Of a DNA stretch of 64,000 nucleotides, positions 38,835 through 47,570 are shown one piece after another (the first letter of the stretch is position 1; the number at the start of each line of letters is the position of its first letter). The stretch lies in NCBI RefSeq assembly GCF_013466785.1, contig NZ_CP059163.1, positions 682,001 to 746,000 on the forward strand. The letters are read 5' to 3'. Below the pieces are notes generated by a model. It made no database searches, was not told the DNA's origin, and saw only the letters and a program-made list of their open reading frames with translations. Source of the stretch: Nocardioides marinisabuli (GTDB taxonomy: Bacteria > Actinomycetota > Actinomycetes > Propionibacteriales > Nocardioidaceae). A program made the translations under genes and the position numbers.

Positions 38835-39815
38835 TCAGGCGTGACCGTCGAACATCGAGGTGACCGAGCCGTCCTCGAAGACCTCGCGGATCGCGCGGGC
38901 GACCAGCGGGGCGATCGAGAGGACCGTGAGCTTGTCGAACTGGCGGTCCGGCGAGATCGGCAGGGTGTCGGTGACGATGACCTCGACGGCCGGGCTGTTC
39001 TTGAGCCGGTCGACGGCGGGGTCGGAGAGGATCGCGTGGGTGGCGGCGATGACCACGCCCGCGGCGCCGTCGGCCATCAGAGCCTCGGCCGCCTTCACGA
39101 TGGTGCCGCCGGTGTCGATCATGTCGTCGGTGAGGACGCAGATCTTGCCCGCGACCTCACCCACCACGCGGTTGGCGACGGTCTCGTTGGGCCGGTCGGT
39201 GCGCCGGGTCTTGTGGATGAAGGCCAGCGGCACGCCACCGAGCTTGGCCGACCAGCGCTCGGCGACCTTGATGCGACCGGCGTCCGGGGAGACGACGGCC
39301 AGCGGCTGGTCGCCGTACTTGCTGAGGACGTAGTCGGTGAGGATCGGCAGCGCCATCAGGTGGTCGACGGGGCCGTCGAAGTAGCCCTGGATCTGGTCGG
39401 CGTGCAGGTCGACGGCGATCAGGCGGTCGGCCCCGGCGGTCTTGAAGAGGTCGGCCATCAGGCGCGCCGAGATCGGCTCGCGGCCGCGGTGCTTCTTGTC
39501 CTGGCGGGCGTAGCCGTAGAACGGCATGACCACGGTGATGCGCTTGGCGCTGGCGCGCTTGAGCGCGTCGACCATGATCAGGTGCTCCATGATCCACTCG
39601 TTGATCGGAGCGGTGTGGCTCTGCAGCACGAAGGCGTCGCAGCCGCGCACCGACTCCTCGTAGCGCACGTAGATCTCGGAGTTGGCGAACTCGTAGGCCG
39701 AGGTCGGCACCAGCTCGGTCTCGAGGATCTCGGCGACCGACTCGGCCAGCTCGGGGTGGGCCCGGCCGGTGAAGACCATCAGGTTCTTCTCGGTGGTCTT
39801 CTTGTATCCGGTCAC
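38835..39815 (-). CDS. prs: Ribose-phosphate pyrophosphokinase
   Basis: A 326-residue cytosolic enzyme making PRPP from ribose 5-phosphate and ATP. The signatures are complete: FYGYARQDKKHRGREPISA, the binding motif VDLHADQIQGYF, and the PRPP loop DDMIDTGGTI. GTG at 39815 after AGGAGCTGCTC. It lies downstream of glmU on the same strand, the usual glmU-prs order of Gram-positives, with a 124-base gap. Confidence 0.96.
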   Translation of the reverse strand: MTGYKKTTEKNLMVFTGRAHPELAESVAEILETELVPTSAYEFANSEIYVRYEESVRGCDAFVLQSHTAPINEWIMEHLIMVDALKRASAKRITVVMPFYGYARQDKKHRGREPISARLMADLFKTAGADRLIAVDLHADQIQGYFDGPVDHLMALPILTDYVLSKYGDQPLAVVSPDAGRIKVAERWSAKLGGVPLAFIHKTRRTDRPNETVANRVVGEVAGKICVLTDDMIDTGGTIVKAAEALMADGAAGVVIAATHAILSDPAVDRLKNSPAVEVIVTDTLPISPDRQFDKLTVLSIAPLVARAIREVFEDGSVTSMFDGHA

Positions 39816-39939
39816 GAGCAGCTCCTGGGACGCCGACTTGGTGGGGTGCGCCCGACAGTCTGCCCCCCGGACGGCTCGCCGCGAAACCCGACGCCCGCCT
39901 CCACGGCCACGTGTGACCGACGCGACGCGCAGGTTTTGC

Positions 39940-41382
39940 CTAGGCGGGCCCGGAGCCCTGCGCGCGAGCCGCCGCGTCGGCCTGGGCGGTGCCGGCGCGA
40001 CGCTGCTGCGCCCAGTCGGCGATGACCCGCATCGGGCCCGCGCTGACCGCCAGCGCACCCGCCGGCACGTCCCCGCGCACCACGGTGCCGCCGCCGGTGC
40101 TGGCGCCGTCGCCGATGCTGACCGGGGCCACGAAGGTGTTGTTGGAGCCGGTGCGGGCGTGCCGGCCCACGGTCGTGCGGTGCTTGGCCACACCGTCGTA
40201 GTTGGCGAAGATCGTGCCGGCACCGATGTTGGTGCCCTCACCGATCTCGGCGTCGCCGACGTACGACAGGTGCGGCACCTTGGCGCCGGGGCCGATCTCG
40301 GCGTTCTTGGTCTCGACGAAGCCGCCGATCTTGCCGCGCTCGCCCAGCCGGGTGCCGGGGCGCAGGTAGGAGAAGGGACCGACGTCGGCGTGGGCGCCCA
40401 CGACGGCCAGCTCGGCGTGGACGCGCACGATGCGTGCGCCGACCCCGATCTCGCAGTCCTTGAGGGTGGAGTCGGGGCCGATCACGGCGTCCTCGCCCAC
40501 GACGGTCGCCCCGAGCAGCTGGGTGCCGGGCAGCAGCACCACGTCGGGGGCCAGCACGACGTCGGCGTCGATCCAGGTGGTGGCGGGGTCCATGACGGTG
40601 ACGCCCTCGCGCATCCAGCGCTCCACGATGCGGGTGTTGAGCTCGCGGCCGAGCTCGGCGAGCTGGGCGCGGTCGTTGGCGCCCTCGGTCTGGCGCACGT
40701 CGTCGATGGCGTGCGCCCCCACCGTCAGCCCGGCGTCGCGGGCCAGGCCCAGCAGGTCGGTGAGGTAGTACTCGCCGTTGGCGTTGTCGTTGCTCAGCCG
40801 CGGCAGCGCCTCGTGGAGGAACGCGGCGTCGAAGGCCATGATCCCCGAGTTGATCTCGCGGATCTCGCGCTGGTCGGGGGTGGCGTCCTTCTGCTCGACG
40901 ATCGCCACCACCTCGCCGTCCTCGTCGCGCACCACCCGGCCGTAGCCGAAGGGGTCGTCCACGACGCCCGACAGCACGCTGACCGCGCGCTGGGCGGCCT
41001 CGTGCTCGGCGACGAAGGCGCGCAGGCTCTCGGCGGTCAGCAGCGGGGTGTCGCCGTACGCGACGAGCACCGTGCCCTCGCGCGCCCCGGCGGCCTCGAC
41101 CGCGACCCGGACGGCGTGGCCGGTGCCGGCCTGCTCCTCCTGCACCGCCAGCAGCGCCTCGGGCACCAGCTCGGCGATGTGGGCGCCGACCTGCTCGCGC
41201 TGGTGGCCGATGACCGCGACGACGCGGCGCGGCGCGCACCCGCGCACCGCCACCAGCACGTGGCCGACCATGGAGCGCCCGCCGATGGGGTGCAGCACCT
41301 TCGCGGTCTTCGAGCGCATCCGCGTCCCGCCGCCGGCGGCGAGGACGATCACGGTCAGGTCGTGCAGGACGGGGTCGGCCAC
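39940..41382 (-). CDS. glmU: Bifunctional UDP-GlcNAc pyrophosphorylase / glucosamine-1-phosphate N-acetyltransferase
   Basis: A 480-residue enzyme making UDP-GlcNAc for peptidoglycan and mycothiol. The N-terminal uridyltransferase shows LAAGGGTRMRS and YGDTPLL. The C-terminal left-handed beta-helix hexapeptide domain starts near residue 265 and contains RPGTRLG, FVETKNA and ANYDGVAKHRT. The GTG start has GGAG seven bases upstream. prs follows. Confidence 0.96.
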   Translation of the reverse strand: MADPVLHDLTVIVLAAGGGTRMRSKTAKVLHPIGGRSMVGHVLVAVRGCAPRRVVAVIGHQREQVGAHIAELVPEALLAVQEEQAGTGHAVRVAVEAAGAREGTVLVAYGDTPLLTAESLRAFVAEHEAAQRAVSVLSGVVDDPFGYGRVVRDEDGEVVAIVEQKDATPDQREIREINSGIMAFDAAFLHEALPRLSNDNANGEYYLTDLLGLARDAGLTVGAHAIDDVRQTEGANDRAQLAELGRELNTRIVERWMREGVTVMDPATTWIDADVVLAPDVVLLPGTQLLGATVVGEDAVIGPDSTLKDCEIGVGARIVRVHAELAVVGAHADVGPFSYLRPGTRLGERGKIGGFVETKNAEIGPGAKVPHLSYVGDAEIGEGTNIGAGTIFANYDGVAKHRTTVGRHARTGSNNTFVAPVSIGDGASTGGGTVVRGDVPAGALAVSAGPMRVIADWAQQRRAGTAQADAAARAQGSGPA

Positions 41383-41420
41383 GGAATCTCCGAATCAGGA
41401 TGGATCAGCGCAGGGGGGAG

Positions 41421-41440
41421 CGGGCTCACTGTAGAGCCCG
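41421..41440 (-). terminator. Hairpin between the potassium channel gene and glmU
   Basis: CGGGCTC (41421-41427) and GAGCCCG (41434-41440) form a perfect seven-base stem with loop ACTGTA, 15 bases past the channel gene stop on the minus strand. It probably ends the FKBP-channel transcript. Confidence 0.5.
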
Positions 41441-41454
41441 GAGGTGAACCCGGC

Positions 41455-42087
41455 TCAGCCAACGCGGTCCTCGGCGACGTGGCCGAGGATCCAGGTGGCC
41501 ACCGAGGCGGTCACCGCACCGACGAGCCCGATGCCCACCAGCATCAGCGCCACCGCCACGAACCGGCCCTCGGTGGTGACCGGGTAGTGGTCGCCGTAGC
41601 CGACGGTGGTCACCGTGGTGGCCGCCCACCACAGCGAGTCGCCGTACGACGTCAGGTTGGCGCCGGCCGCGTAGCGCTCGGCGTCGAGCGCGGCCAGGGC
41701 CCCGAGCCCGACCGCGAGGGCCGAGGCGCCCGACACGTAGACGAGCACCCGCCCGGCCAGCGAGGAGGCCGCGGAGCGGTCGAGCATCCGCACCAGGGTG
41801 AGCAGGCGCAGCAGCCGCAGCGGGCGGAGCAGCGGCAGGGCGACCAGCGCGACGTCGTACCAGTGGCGCAGCGCGTAGGCGCGGGCGTCGTCGGCCAGCA
41901 CCAGGCGCACGCCGAGGTCGATCGCGAAGGCGACCCACACGGCGTAGGAGACCACGCCCAGGACGGTGGCCACGTCGGCGTCGAGGCCCGGGTCGAGCAC
42001 CGGCCAGGCGTAGGCGACCAGGAAGGCCAGCGCCAGCAGGATCAGCGGCACCTCGGAGCGGCGCTCCCAGCGCTCGACGCGGCTCAT
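41455..42087 (-). CDS. Voltage-gated-like potassium channel family protein
   Basis: A 210-residue membrane protein with about six helices. A voltage-sensor-like arginine helix (RPLRLLRLLTLVRML) precedes a single pore domain with selectivity filter TVTTVGYGD. There is no cytoplasmic RCK domain. It would pass K+ across the cell membrane. The ATG has no strong ribosome site, but the gene follows the FKBP lipoprotein by nine bases, so it may be translated by coupling. Confidence 0.9.
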   Translation of the reverse strand: MSRVERWERRSEVPLILLALAFLVAYAWPVLDPGLDADVATVLGVVSYAVWVAFAIDLGVRLVLADDARAYALRHWYDVALVALPLLRPLRLLRLLTLVRMLDRSAASSLAGRVLVYVSGASALAVGLGALAALDAERYAAGANLTSYGDSLWWAATTVTTVGYGDHYPVTTEGRFVAVALMLVGIGLVGAVTASVATWILGHVAEDRVG

Positions 42088-42096
42088 CGGCGGGGG

Positions 42097-43071
42097 CTAC
42101 TCCGCGGCGACCACGTCGATGAGGAACCACAAGGTGGCGTTGCCGGGGATGTTCGGCGGGCTGCCCTGGGTGCCGTAGCCGTAGGCCGGCGGGATCTGCA
42201 GCAGCACCCGGCTGCCGACCGGCACGCCGTCGAGACCGATGCTCCAGCCGGGGATCAGGCCGCTGAGCGGGGAGACCAGCGGCTCGCCGCGCGAGTAGCT
42301 CTCGTCGAAGGGGGCGTCCGCGTCGTAGACCGCACCGAGGTAGTCGACGGTCACGGTGTCGGAGGCCGTCACCGGCTCGCCGTCGCCCTCCTCGATCACC
42401 AGGCGCTGCACGGGAGCGTCGAGCGCGGGCTCCTCGAGGCCGGAGAAGTCGAGGCCGACGGGGTCGCCGCCCTTGCTCTCGACGGTGGGCTGGCTGTCGG
42501 GCGAGGCGTCCTCGGCCTCGTCGCTCGAGGGGGTCGGGGAGGTCTCCTGCTTCTCCACCAGGTCCATCACGACCACGACGCTGTCGTCGAGCCCGAGGCC
42601 GAGCGAGTTGCTCTCGGCGGACTCACCGAGGAGGTCGGTGGGGGTGGTCACCGCCACGACCCGCGAGCCGTACGTCGCGCCGTCCATCATCTCGAGGAAG
42701 ACCTCGCCGACCTGCTCGTCGTTGGGGATCGACTCGGGCGCGCCGTTGTCGTAGTCGCTGAACACGTCCTCCTGGGTGCTGCCGTTGCCGACGTAGAGGT
42801 AGGCGGTCACCGTGTCGCCCTCGGCGACCTCCTCGCCGTCGCCGGCGACCAGCGTCTCCACCCTGGTCTCCTCCGGCTGCTCGACGGCGGCGCTCCACTC
42901 GGCGGTGAGGCCCTCGCCCACCTCGCCGGTGAAGCTCACCTCGGACAGCTCGCCGGTGGCCGAGCCGGCCTCGTCGGCCGTCCCCTCCTCCGGGTCGGAG
43001 CCACAGGCCGTCAGGGCGGACAGCAGGACGACGGCGCACAGGGCGGCCACGGGACGAGAGCGTCGGAGCAC
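42097..43071 (-). CDS. FKBP-type peptidyl-prolyl isomerase lipoprotein
   Basis: A 324-residue exported lipoprotein (lipobox LTAC) with two FKBP-like halves. Residues 75-180 have a degenerate FKBP pattern (DTVTAYLYVGNG). After an acidic Ser/Asp linker, residues 205-322 are a full FKBP domain ending GWSIGLDGVPVGSRVLLQIPPAYGYG. GTG at 43071 chosen for GGAGAAG upstream; a GTG at 43083 is possible. It should assist folding of exported proteins at the membrane face. Confidence 0.88.
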   Translation of the reverse strand: MLRRSRPVAALCAVVLLSALTACGSDPEEGTADEAGSATGELSEVSFTGEVGEGLTAEWSAAVEQPEETRVETLVAGDGEEVAEGDTVTAYLYVGNGSTQEDVFSDYDNGAPESIPNDEQVGEVFLEMMDGATYGSRVVAVTTPTDLLGESAESNSLGLGLDDSVVVVMDLVEKQETSPTPSSDEAEDASPDSQPTVESKGGDPVGLDFSGLEEPALDAPVQRLVIEEGDGEPVTASDTVTVDYLGAVYDADAPFDESYSRGEPLVSPLSGLIPGWSIGLDGVPVGSRVLLQIPPAYGYGTQGSPPNIPGNATLWFLIDVVAAE

Positions 43072-43222
43072 GGGCTTCTCCACATCGGGGGCTGGGTGGG
43101 GGCCGGACACGGCGGTCCGGTCCCCGGGCAGGGCACGAACCTACGTCGCCGCCCCACACCGGGCCGCAGGCGGGCCCGGACGGGGTCGGCCGGCGGTGCC
43201 GACGGTCACCTACGGTGTGCCC

Positions 43223-43612
43223 ATGACTGCCGTCGGGGACCCCGGACCGTTCTCAGCCCACCTCGGCTTCCGGGTGGTGCGCGCCGACGCCGACGGCGCG
43301 GTCGTCGAGGCCGACCCCGGCCCCGAGCACCTCAACGGCGGCGGCATCCTGCACGGCGGCTACCTCAGCGCGCTGCTCGACAGCGCCACCGGCTGGGCGG
43401 TCCACGCCGCCGGGCCCGAGGGCATGGTCGCCCCGCACGTGCAGCTCAACGCGCAGTTCCTCAAGGCCGGGGTGGCCGGGCAGCCGCTGGTGTGCACCGC
43501 GACCTGCACGAGCCTGGGCGGCCGCATCTGCACCACCCAGGGCGAGATCACCCAGGCCGGCCGGGTCATCGCCCGAGCCACCGGCACGCACGCGGTGATC
43601 TCGCGGGGCTGA
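43223..43612 (+). CDS. PaaI-family hotdog-fold thioesterase
   Basis: A 129-residue hotdog-fold acyl-CoA thioesterase. It shows the PaaI-type stretch HLNGGGILHGGYLSALLDS with the catalytic-loop HGG and the strand VQLNAQFLKAG. The ATG follows GGTGTGCCC. It is divergent from the FKBP gene and stops just short of the next, convergent gene. A proofreading role for aromatic or acyl-CoA esters is typical; the substrate is unknown. Confidence 0.9.
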   Translation: MTAVGDPGPFSAHLGFRVVRADADGAVVEADPGPEHLNGGGILHGGYLSALLDSATGWAVHAAGPEGMVAPHVQLNAQFLKAGVAGQPLVCTATCTSLGGRICTTQGEITQAGRVIARATGTHAVISRG

Positions 43613-43620
43613 AGGGGACG

Positions 43621-44412
43621 TCAGCAGGACCAGCCGAACGACTTCACCGACCGGGTGGTCCTGTACGCGACCCGCTTCCTGCCGTCCGCGAACTTGATCG
43701 TCGCCACCAGCCGGATGGACTTGCCGTAGTGCCGGTAGGCCCGCTTGTCGCGCCACGTGAACTTCGTGGACCCCTCGACGGCGTACCGCGTGACGGTCTG
43801 CCGCTCCCCGCAGCCGTAGGACTTGATCACGACCCTGCTGCCCTGCGGCAGCTCCTTGGCCACCATCCGCACCGACGCCTCACGCATCTCGCCGCCGTAG
43901 CCCTTCGCCCGCGTCGGACCCGTGCTGTTCACCGTCGCGCTGGCCGGGCCCGCGTACTGGGTGTCGAAGACCCCCAGGTCCACGTCCTCCTCGCCCTCCT
44001 CGACAGTGACCACGACCGCCTCCTCGAAGGAGTCGGTGTGCTCGTAGAAGCCGTCCTCGCGCAACCTCAGGTACCCGTACCCGCCCTCGTTGGTGTACGG
44101 GTAGCCGTTGTAGTACAGGCGGTAGGTGCCCGGAGCCACCCCGGTCGGGGAGGAGAACCGGCCGGTGCGCGAGCGCACCTCCATCTCGTAGTAGCCCGGG
44201 TCGTCCCACAACCCCAACGGCATCGGGTGACCGGGCTGCAGGCAGTCCATCACGCACAACGCCACTCCCGAGGAGCTGTGCGCCAGGAACCGGCCCCGGA
44301 CCACCGGGTCCTGGGTGGCGTGCGCGGCGGGGACCTGCAGCGCCGAGACCGCCACGACCAGGCAGGTGAGCAGCGCACCGAGGCGCCAGGAGGACACAGC
44401 GGGCAGAACCAT
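43621..44412 (-). CDS. Secreted beta-rich protein of unknown function
   Basis: A 263-residue exported protein with a signal peptide ending near AAHATQD (residue 33). The mature part is beta-rich. Residues 35-150 hold a carbohydrate/prealbumin-like segment with PTGVAPGTYRLYYNGYPYTNEGG. The final 110 residues are basic and Tyr-rich (RRAYRHYGKSIRLVATIKFADGR style), with several Cys. Start chosen at the ATG that begins the hydrophobic leader. I do not recognise a family, and no enzyme motif is seen. Confidence 0.75.
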   Translation of the reverse strand: MVLPAVSSWRLGALLTCLVVAVSALQVPAAHATQDPVVRGRFLAHSSSGVALCVMDCLQPGHPMPLGLWDDPGYYEMEVRSRTGRFSSPTGVAPGTYRLYYNGYPYTNEGGYGYLRLREDGFYEHTDSFEEAVVVTVEEGEEDVDLGVFDTQYAGPASATVNSTGPTRAKGYGGEMREASVRMVAKELPQGSRVVIKSYGCGERQTVTRYAVEGSTKFTWRDKRAYRHYGKSIRLVATIKFADGRKRVAYRTTRSVKSFGWSC

Positions 44413-44563
44413 GGGCGACCGTTCGTTCGGGGGCGGACGTCCACCGTAGAGGCGGACAGCGCGCACCGTGGGGTCTTTGCCGTACGAGCACCGGCGCGAC
44501 GTCGTCCGGTCCAGCGGACCGTCCCTGAGCGCGGAGCCTGACCTGCTCGTCGTCCTGGGTGCG

Positions 44564-44645
44564 TGGCTCCCCGGGTAGGAGTCGAACCTACGTCGCTAGT
44601 CCTGATTCAAAGTCAGGCGGGCCCTGCCGGCAGACCAACCGGGGA
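44564..44645 (-). tRNA. tRNA-Gln(UUG)-like gene
   Basis: The acceptor TCCCCGG pairs with CCGGGGA, followed by an encoded GCCA. The anticodon stem CCTGA/TCAGG holds loop CTTTGAA, giving anticodon TTG (Gln). The T arm is GTAGG-TTCGACT-CCTAC. Odd points are a short four-pair D stem with an extra base before the anticodon arm and a nine-base variable region (ACTAGCGAC), longer than in class I tRNAs. The cloverleaf is otherwise good. Confidence 0.75.
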
Positions 44646-44659
44646 ATGCGGCCACCACC

Positions 44660-44968
44660 CTAAGGCCCTGATCGTCGACGGGAGCGGTCGCCTCGGCGTC
44701 TCGGGGAGCCGAGCAGCTCGACCTCGATCCACCTGGCGAGATCCTCGGCGCGGTGCCCGGTGTCGGCACAGGCGAACCGGATGACGTCGGGTGCCGGACG
44801 ACGGCCCCGCGACCGCCACGGCCGCGGGCACGGACGCCGCTGCGCCGGCGCGTCCAGCACCAGCACCACGGCCCGGCCCCGCGGGTCCACCCGCACCACA
44901 CTGCTGCGATCGCAGCTGGCGCTCCCCCACCGGGACGCGTGCACCACGTGCCGTCCGGTGAGCCACAT
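44660..44968 (-). CDS. Small hypothetical protein
   Basis: A 102-residue basic protein with a perfectly placed GAGGAG five bases before the ATG. It reads MWLTGRHVVHAS, then VRVDPRGRAVVLVLDAP, an Arg/Pro-rich middle and FACADTGHRAEDLARWIEVELLG. No signal peptide or membrane segment. The family is unknown to me. It lies between the tRNA and the divergent ligase gene. The strong start and sensible amphipathic C-terminal helix argue that it is real. Confidence 0.55.
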   Translation of the reverse strand: MWLTGRHVVHASRWGSASCDRSSVVRVDPRGRAVVLVLDAPAQRRPCPRPWRSRGRRPAPDVIRFACADTGHRAEDLARWIEVELLGSPRRRGDRSRRRSGP

Positions 44969-45107
44969 CGTCTCCTCACTGCGTTGCCCCACGAGGGCGT
45001 GGGCGTGCCACCACTGACCCCGCCACGACCGCACCAGCCACCGGGGTCGGGCAGGGCGGACGACGCGACGCCCCGGGGGTGGGGGCGCGCGGGTCTATGG
45101 TCGGGGC

Positions 45108-46235
45108 GTGGACCTGCCCGTGATGCCGCCGGTGCGGCCGATGCTCGCCAAGTCCGTCAAGGGCGTGCCCGATCCCGCCAAGCACGGCGGGCTGTCCTTC
45201 GAGCCGAAGTGGGACGGCTTCCGCTGCCTGGTCTTCAAGGACGGCGACGAGGTCGAGCTGACCAGCCGCAACACCAAGCCGCTGACCCGCTACTTCCCCG
45301 AGCTCGTGGTCGCCGCGCGCGAGCAGCTGCCCGAGCGCTGCGTGCTCGACGGCGAGGTGTTCGTCGCGCTGCCCACCCCCGACGGCGGCCAGCGCCTGGA
45401 GTTCGAGGTGCTGCAGGAGCGCATCCACCCCGCCGCCTCGCGCGTCGACATGCTCTCCGAGAAGACCCCGGCGGGGTTCGTGGCCTTCGACCTGCTCGCC
45501 CTGGGCGACGAGTCGTACGTCGACCGGCCCTTCGCCGAGCGCCGCGCCGCCCTCGAGGAGGCGCTGGGGCACCTCTCCGACCCCGGCGCGGGCGGGCCGT
45601 GCCACCTGACCCGCACCACCACCGACCCGGCGGTGGCCGAGCAGTGGCTGGAGCAGTTCGAGGGCGCCGGGCTGGACGGCGTGGTGGCCAAGCCGCTCGA
45701 CGCGGCGTACGCCGAGAACGCGCGCACGATGCTGAAGATCAAGCACGAGCGCACCGCCGACGTGGTGCTGGCCGGGATGCGCGAGCACAAGACCTCCACC
45801 CCCGAGCGGCCGCTGCTGGGCAGCCTCCTGCTGGGGCTGTGGACCGAGGGCGACGACGGCCCGGTGCTGCAGCACATCGGGGTGAGCGCCAGCTTCACCG
45901 AGAAGCGACGCGCCGAGCTGTGGGAGGAGCTCTCGCCGCTCGCCTGCCCGATCGAGGAGCACCCGTGGGCGCGCTGGCACGAGGGCGCGATCGCCAACCC
46001 CGACCGGGTGCCGGGCACCCAGAGCCGGTGGAGCGCCGGCAAGGACCTCTCGTTCGTGCCGCTGCGCCCCGAGCGGGTGATCGAGGTCAAGTACGACCAC
46101 ATGGAGGGTCGCCGCTTCCGCCACACCGCCCACTTCAAGCGCTGGCGCGACGACCGCGACCCGGCCTCCTGCGGCTACGAGCAGCTCGACCAGGTCGTGG
46201 GCTACGACCTCGGCGAGGTCCTCGGCCGGGGCTGA
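45108..46235 (+). CDS. ligC: ATP-dependent DNA ligase (LigC type)
   Basis: A 375-residue stand-alone ATP-dependent ligase sealing nicks in DNA. Motif I is EPKWDGFR with the AMP-accepting Lys34; motif III is LDGEVFV; motif V is MLKIKHERTADVV; and an OB-fold ends the protein. There is no polymerase or nuclease module, so it is LigC rather than LigD. GTG start. A stand-alone primase-polymerase follows at 47.8 kb, which together suggests a short-gap repair pair; ku is not in the window. Confidence 0.92.
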   Translation: MDLPVMPPVRPMLAKSVKGVPDPAKHGGLSFEPKWDGFRCLVFKDGDEVELTSRNTKPLTRYFPELVVAAREQLPERCVLDGEVFVALPTPDGGQRLEFEVLQERIHPAASRVDMLSEKTPAGFVAFDLLALGDESYVDRPFAERRAALEEALGHLSDPGAGGPCHLTRTTTDPAVAEQWLEQFEGAGLDGVVAKPLDAAYAENARTMLKIKHERTADVVLAGMREHKTSTPERPLLGSLLLGLWTEGDDGPVLQHIGVSASFTEKRRAELWEELSPLACPIEEHPWARWHEGAIANPDRVPGTQSRWSAGKDLSFVPLRPERVIEVKYDHMEGRRFRHTAHFKRWRDDRDPASCGYEQLDQVVGYDLGEVLGRG

Positions 46236-46276
46236 GGCTCCCCCCGCCGGGCCCCCGGCGGGACTAGGATGGGCCC

Positions 46277-46822
46277 ATGGCCGACTACGACGTCGTACTG
46301 CTGATCGAGAAGGCGCTGAGCGCCTCCGACGCCGTCCAGGTGCGCTCGCTGCACGCCGAGCTGGCCGAGGAGGGCGAGCGGGTCCGGTACCACGTGCTGC
46401 TGCCCCTCGAGGACGCCGCCGCGCGTGTCGAGGCCGCCATGGGCTCGCTGTCGGGCGGGGAGATGCTGGCCTCGCCGGCGATGACGATGTCGGAGATCGA
46501 CCTCGACGCGGTGCGCAAGGACTGCCTCGAGCGCTCGCAGGCCGAGCTGCACACGACCCTCGAGCACCTGCGCCACGCGCACGCCGAGGCGACCGGGCGC
46601 ATCATCACCGAGCCGCCGGTCGACGCGCTGGCCGCCGAGGTCGCTGCCGTCGACGGCCGCGAGGCCATCGTGCTGACCCGGCCCCACGTGGTCGCCGAGT
46701 TCTTCCACCTCGACTGGACCTCGCAGGCCCGGCGCAAGCTGGGCGTGCCGGTCCTGCACCTGCTCGAGCACGAGACCTTCGAGGAGCAGGCCGGCGGGCC
46801 CGAGGGGATCAGCGGCGCCTAG
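46277..46822 (+). CDS. Conserved hypothetical alpha/beta protein
   Basis: A 181-residue cytosolic protein I do not recognise. It opens DYDVVLLIEKALSASDAVQV, has a Glu/His-rich middle helix (LHTTLEHLRHAHAEATG) and ends VPVLHLLEHETFEEQAGG. Seven histidines are spread along it, and no catalytic motif stands out. The alternation of strands and helices gives a universal-stress-like or indigoidine-like layout at most. It lies 41 bases after ligC, so it may share its transcript. Its stop overlaps the stop of the convergent sulfotransferase gene. Confidence 0.7.
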   Translation: MADYDVVLLIEKALSASDAVQVRSLHAELAEEGERVRYHVLLPLEDAAARVEAAMGSLSGGEMLASPAMTMSEIDLDAVRKDCLERSQAELHTTLEHLRHAHAEATGRIITEPPVDALAAEVAAVDGREAIVLTRPHVVAEFFHLDWTSQARRKLGVPVLHLLEHETFEEQAGGPEGISGA

Positions 46823-47448
46823 AACTCGTAGCCGAAGCGCTGGAGGTCGGCGGCGAACACCTCGGCGACCCGGTCGCGCATCTCCTCGGAGTAGTGCTGG
46901 CGGTAGTCGGCGTTGGGGCCGGTGTTGGCGTGCACGGTGGTGCCGGGCCAGGCCAGGCCGAGCCGGTCGAAGACCTCGTGGAGGTCGGCGTCGAAGCGCT
47001 CCTGGCGGCCGATGAAGTCGGCCTCGCGCTGCTTGGCGCGCAGGTAGCTGATCTGGGTGCGCTGCAGCTCGCGCTGCTCCTGGGTGCCGCGCAGCACGAA
47101 CGCCTCGAAGTCGGGGCAGGTCGCGAGCACCCGCTTCCACAGCCGGTTGTGGTCCATCTGGTTGGCGGCCTTCTCGACCCCGGCGGCAGCGTCGGCCTCG
47201 GCGCGCTTGATCATCGCCCACCACGAGTAGAGACGGGCCCACGGATTGCGGACGAACCCGAAGATGAAGTACTCCGACAGCTCGGGGTAGGTGCGCAGCG
47301 CCGGGCCCAGCCGGGCGTGGCGCCCACCCCCCAGCCCGGGCAGGAACTCGAAGTCGGGCAGCGCCTCCTGCAGCATCCGGTCGATGGTGATCCCACCGGT
47401 CTTCTGCACGTGCACGAACAGCACCCGGGAGGAGTGCGAGACCATCAT
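46819..47448 (-). CDS. Sulfotransferase family protein
   Basis: A 209-residue PAPS-dependent sulfotransferase of the carbohydrate/Stf2-like group. The 5'-phosphosulfate loop is FVHVQKTGGITIDRML and the 3'-phosphate motif is FGFVRNPWARLYSWW. It would transfer sulfate to a sugar or lipid at the membrane. Start at the double ATG 47448/47445; upstream residues look non-coding. It lies downstream of the 6C RNA on the same strand. Confidence 0.85.
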   Translation of the reverse strand: MMVSHSSRVLFVHVQKTGGITIDRMLQEALPDFEFLPGLGGGRHARLGPALRTYPELSEYFIFGFVRNPWARLYSWWAMIKRAEADAAAGVEKAANQMDHNRLWKRVLATCPDFEAFVLRGTQEQRELQRTQISYLRAKQREADFIGRQERFDADLHEVFDRLGLAWPGTTVHANTGPNADYRQHYSEEMRDRVAEVFAADLQRFGYEF

Positions 47449-47570
47449 GCGCGCAAAGTACCAGCGGCTCCCCTCACCCGCGGGGCCCCTCGGTGTTACC
47501 AAACCCTGGACCGATTGTGGATGACGCGTGCACCCACTCCGGCGGATCTCCTCCTAGTGTTGGGGCACGA

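Noticed and set aside
39930..39941. CAGGTTTTGCCT, similar to the stress-cassette element
   Set aside because: It has one or two mismatches, no GGGTA-like -10 box at 15-16 bases, and lies at the 3' end of glmU without a gene start after it.
44660..45034. Longer start for the small hypothetical gene at 45034
   Set aside because: The ATG at 44968 has an ideal GAGGAG site and the upstream extension looks like non-coding leader.
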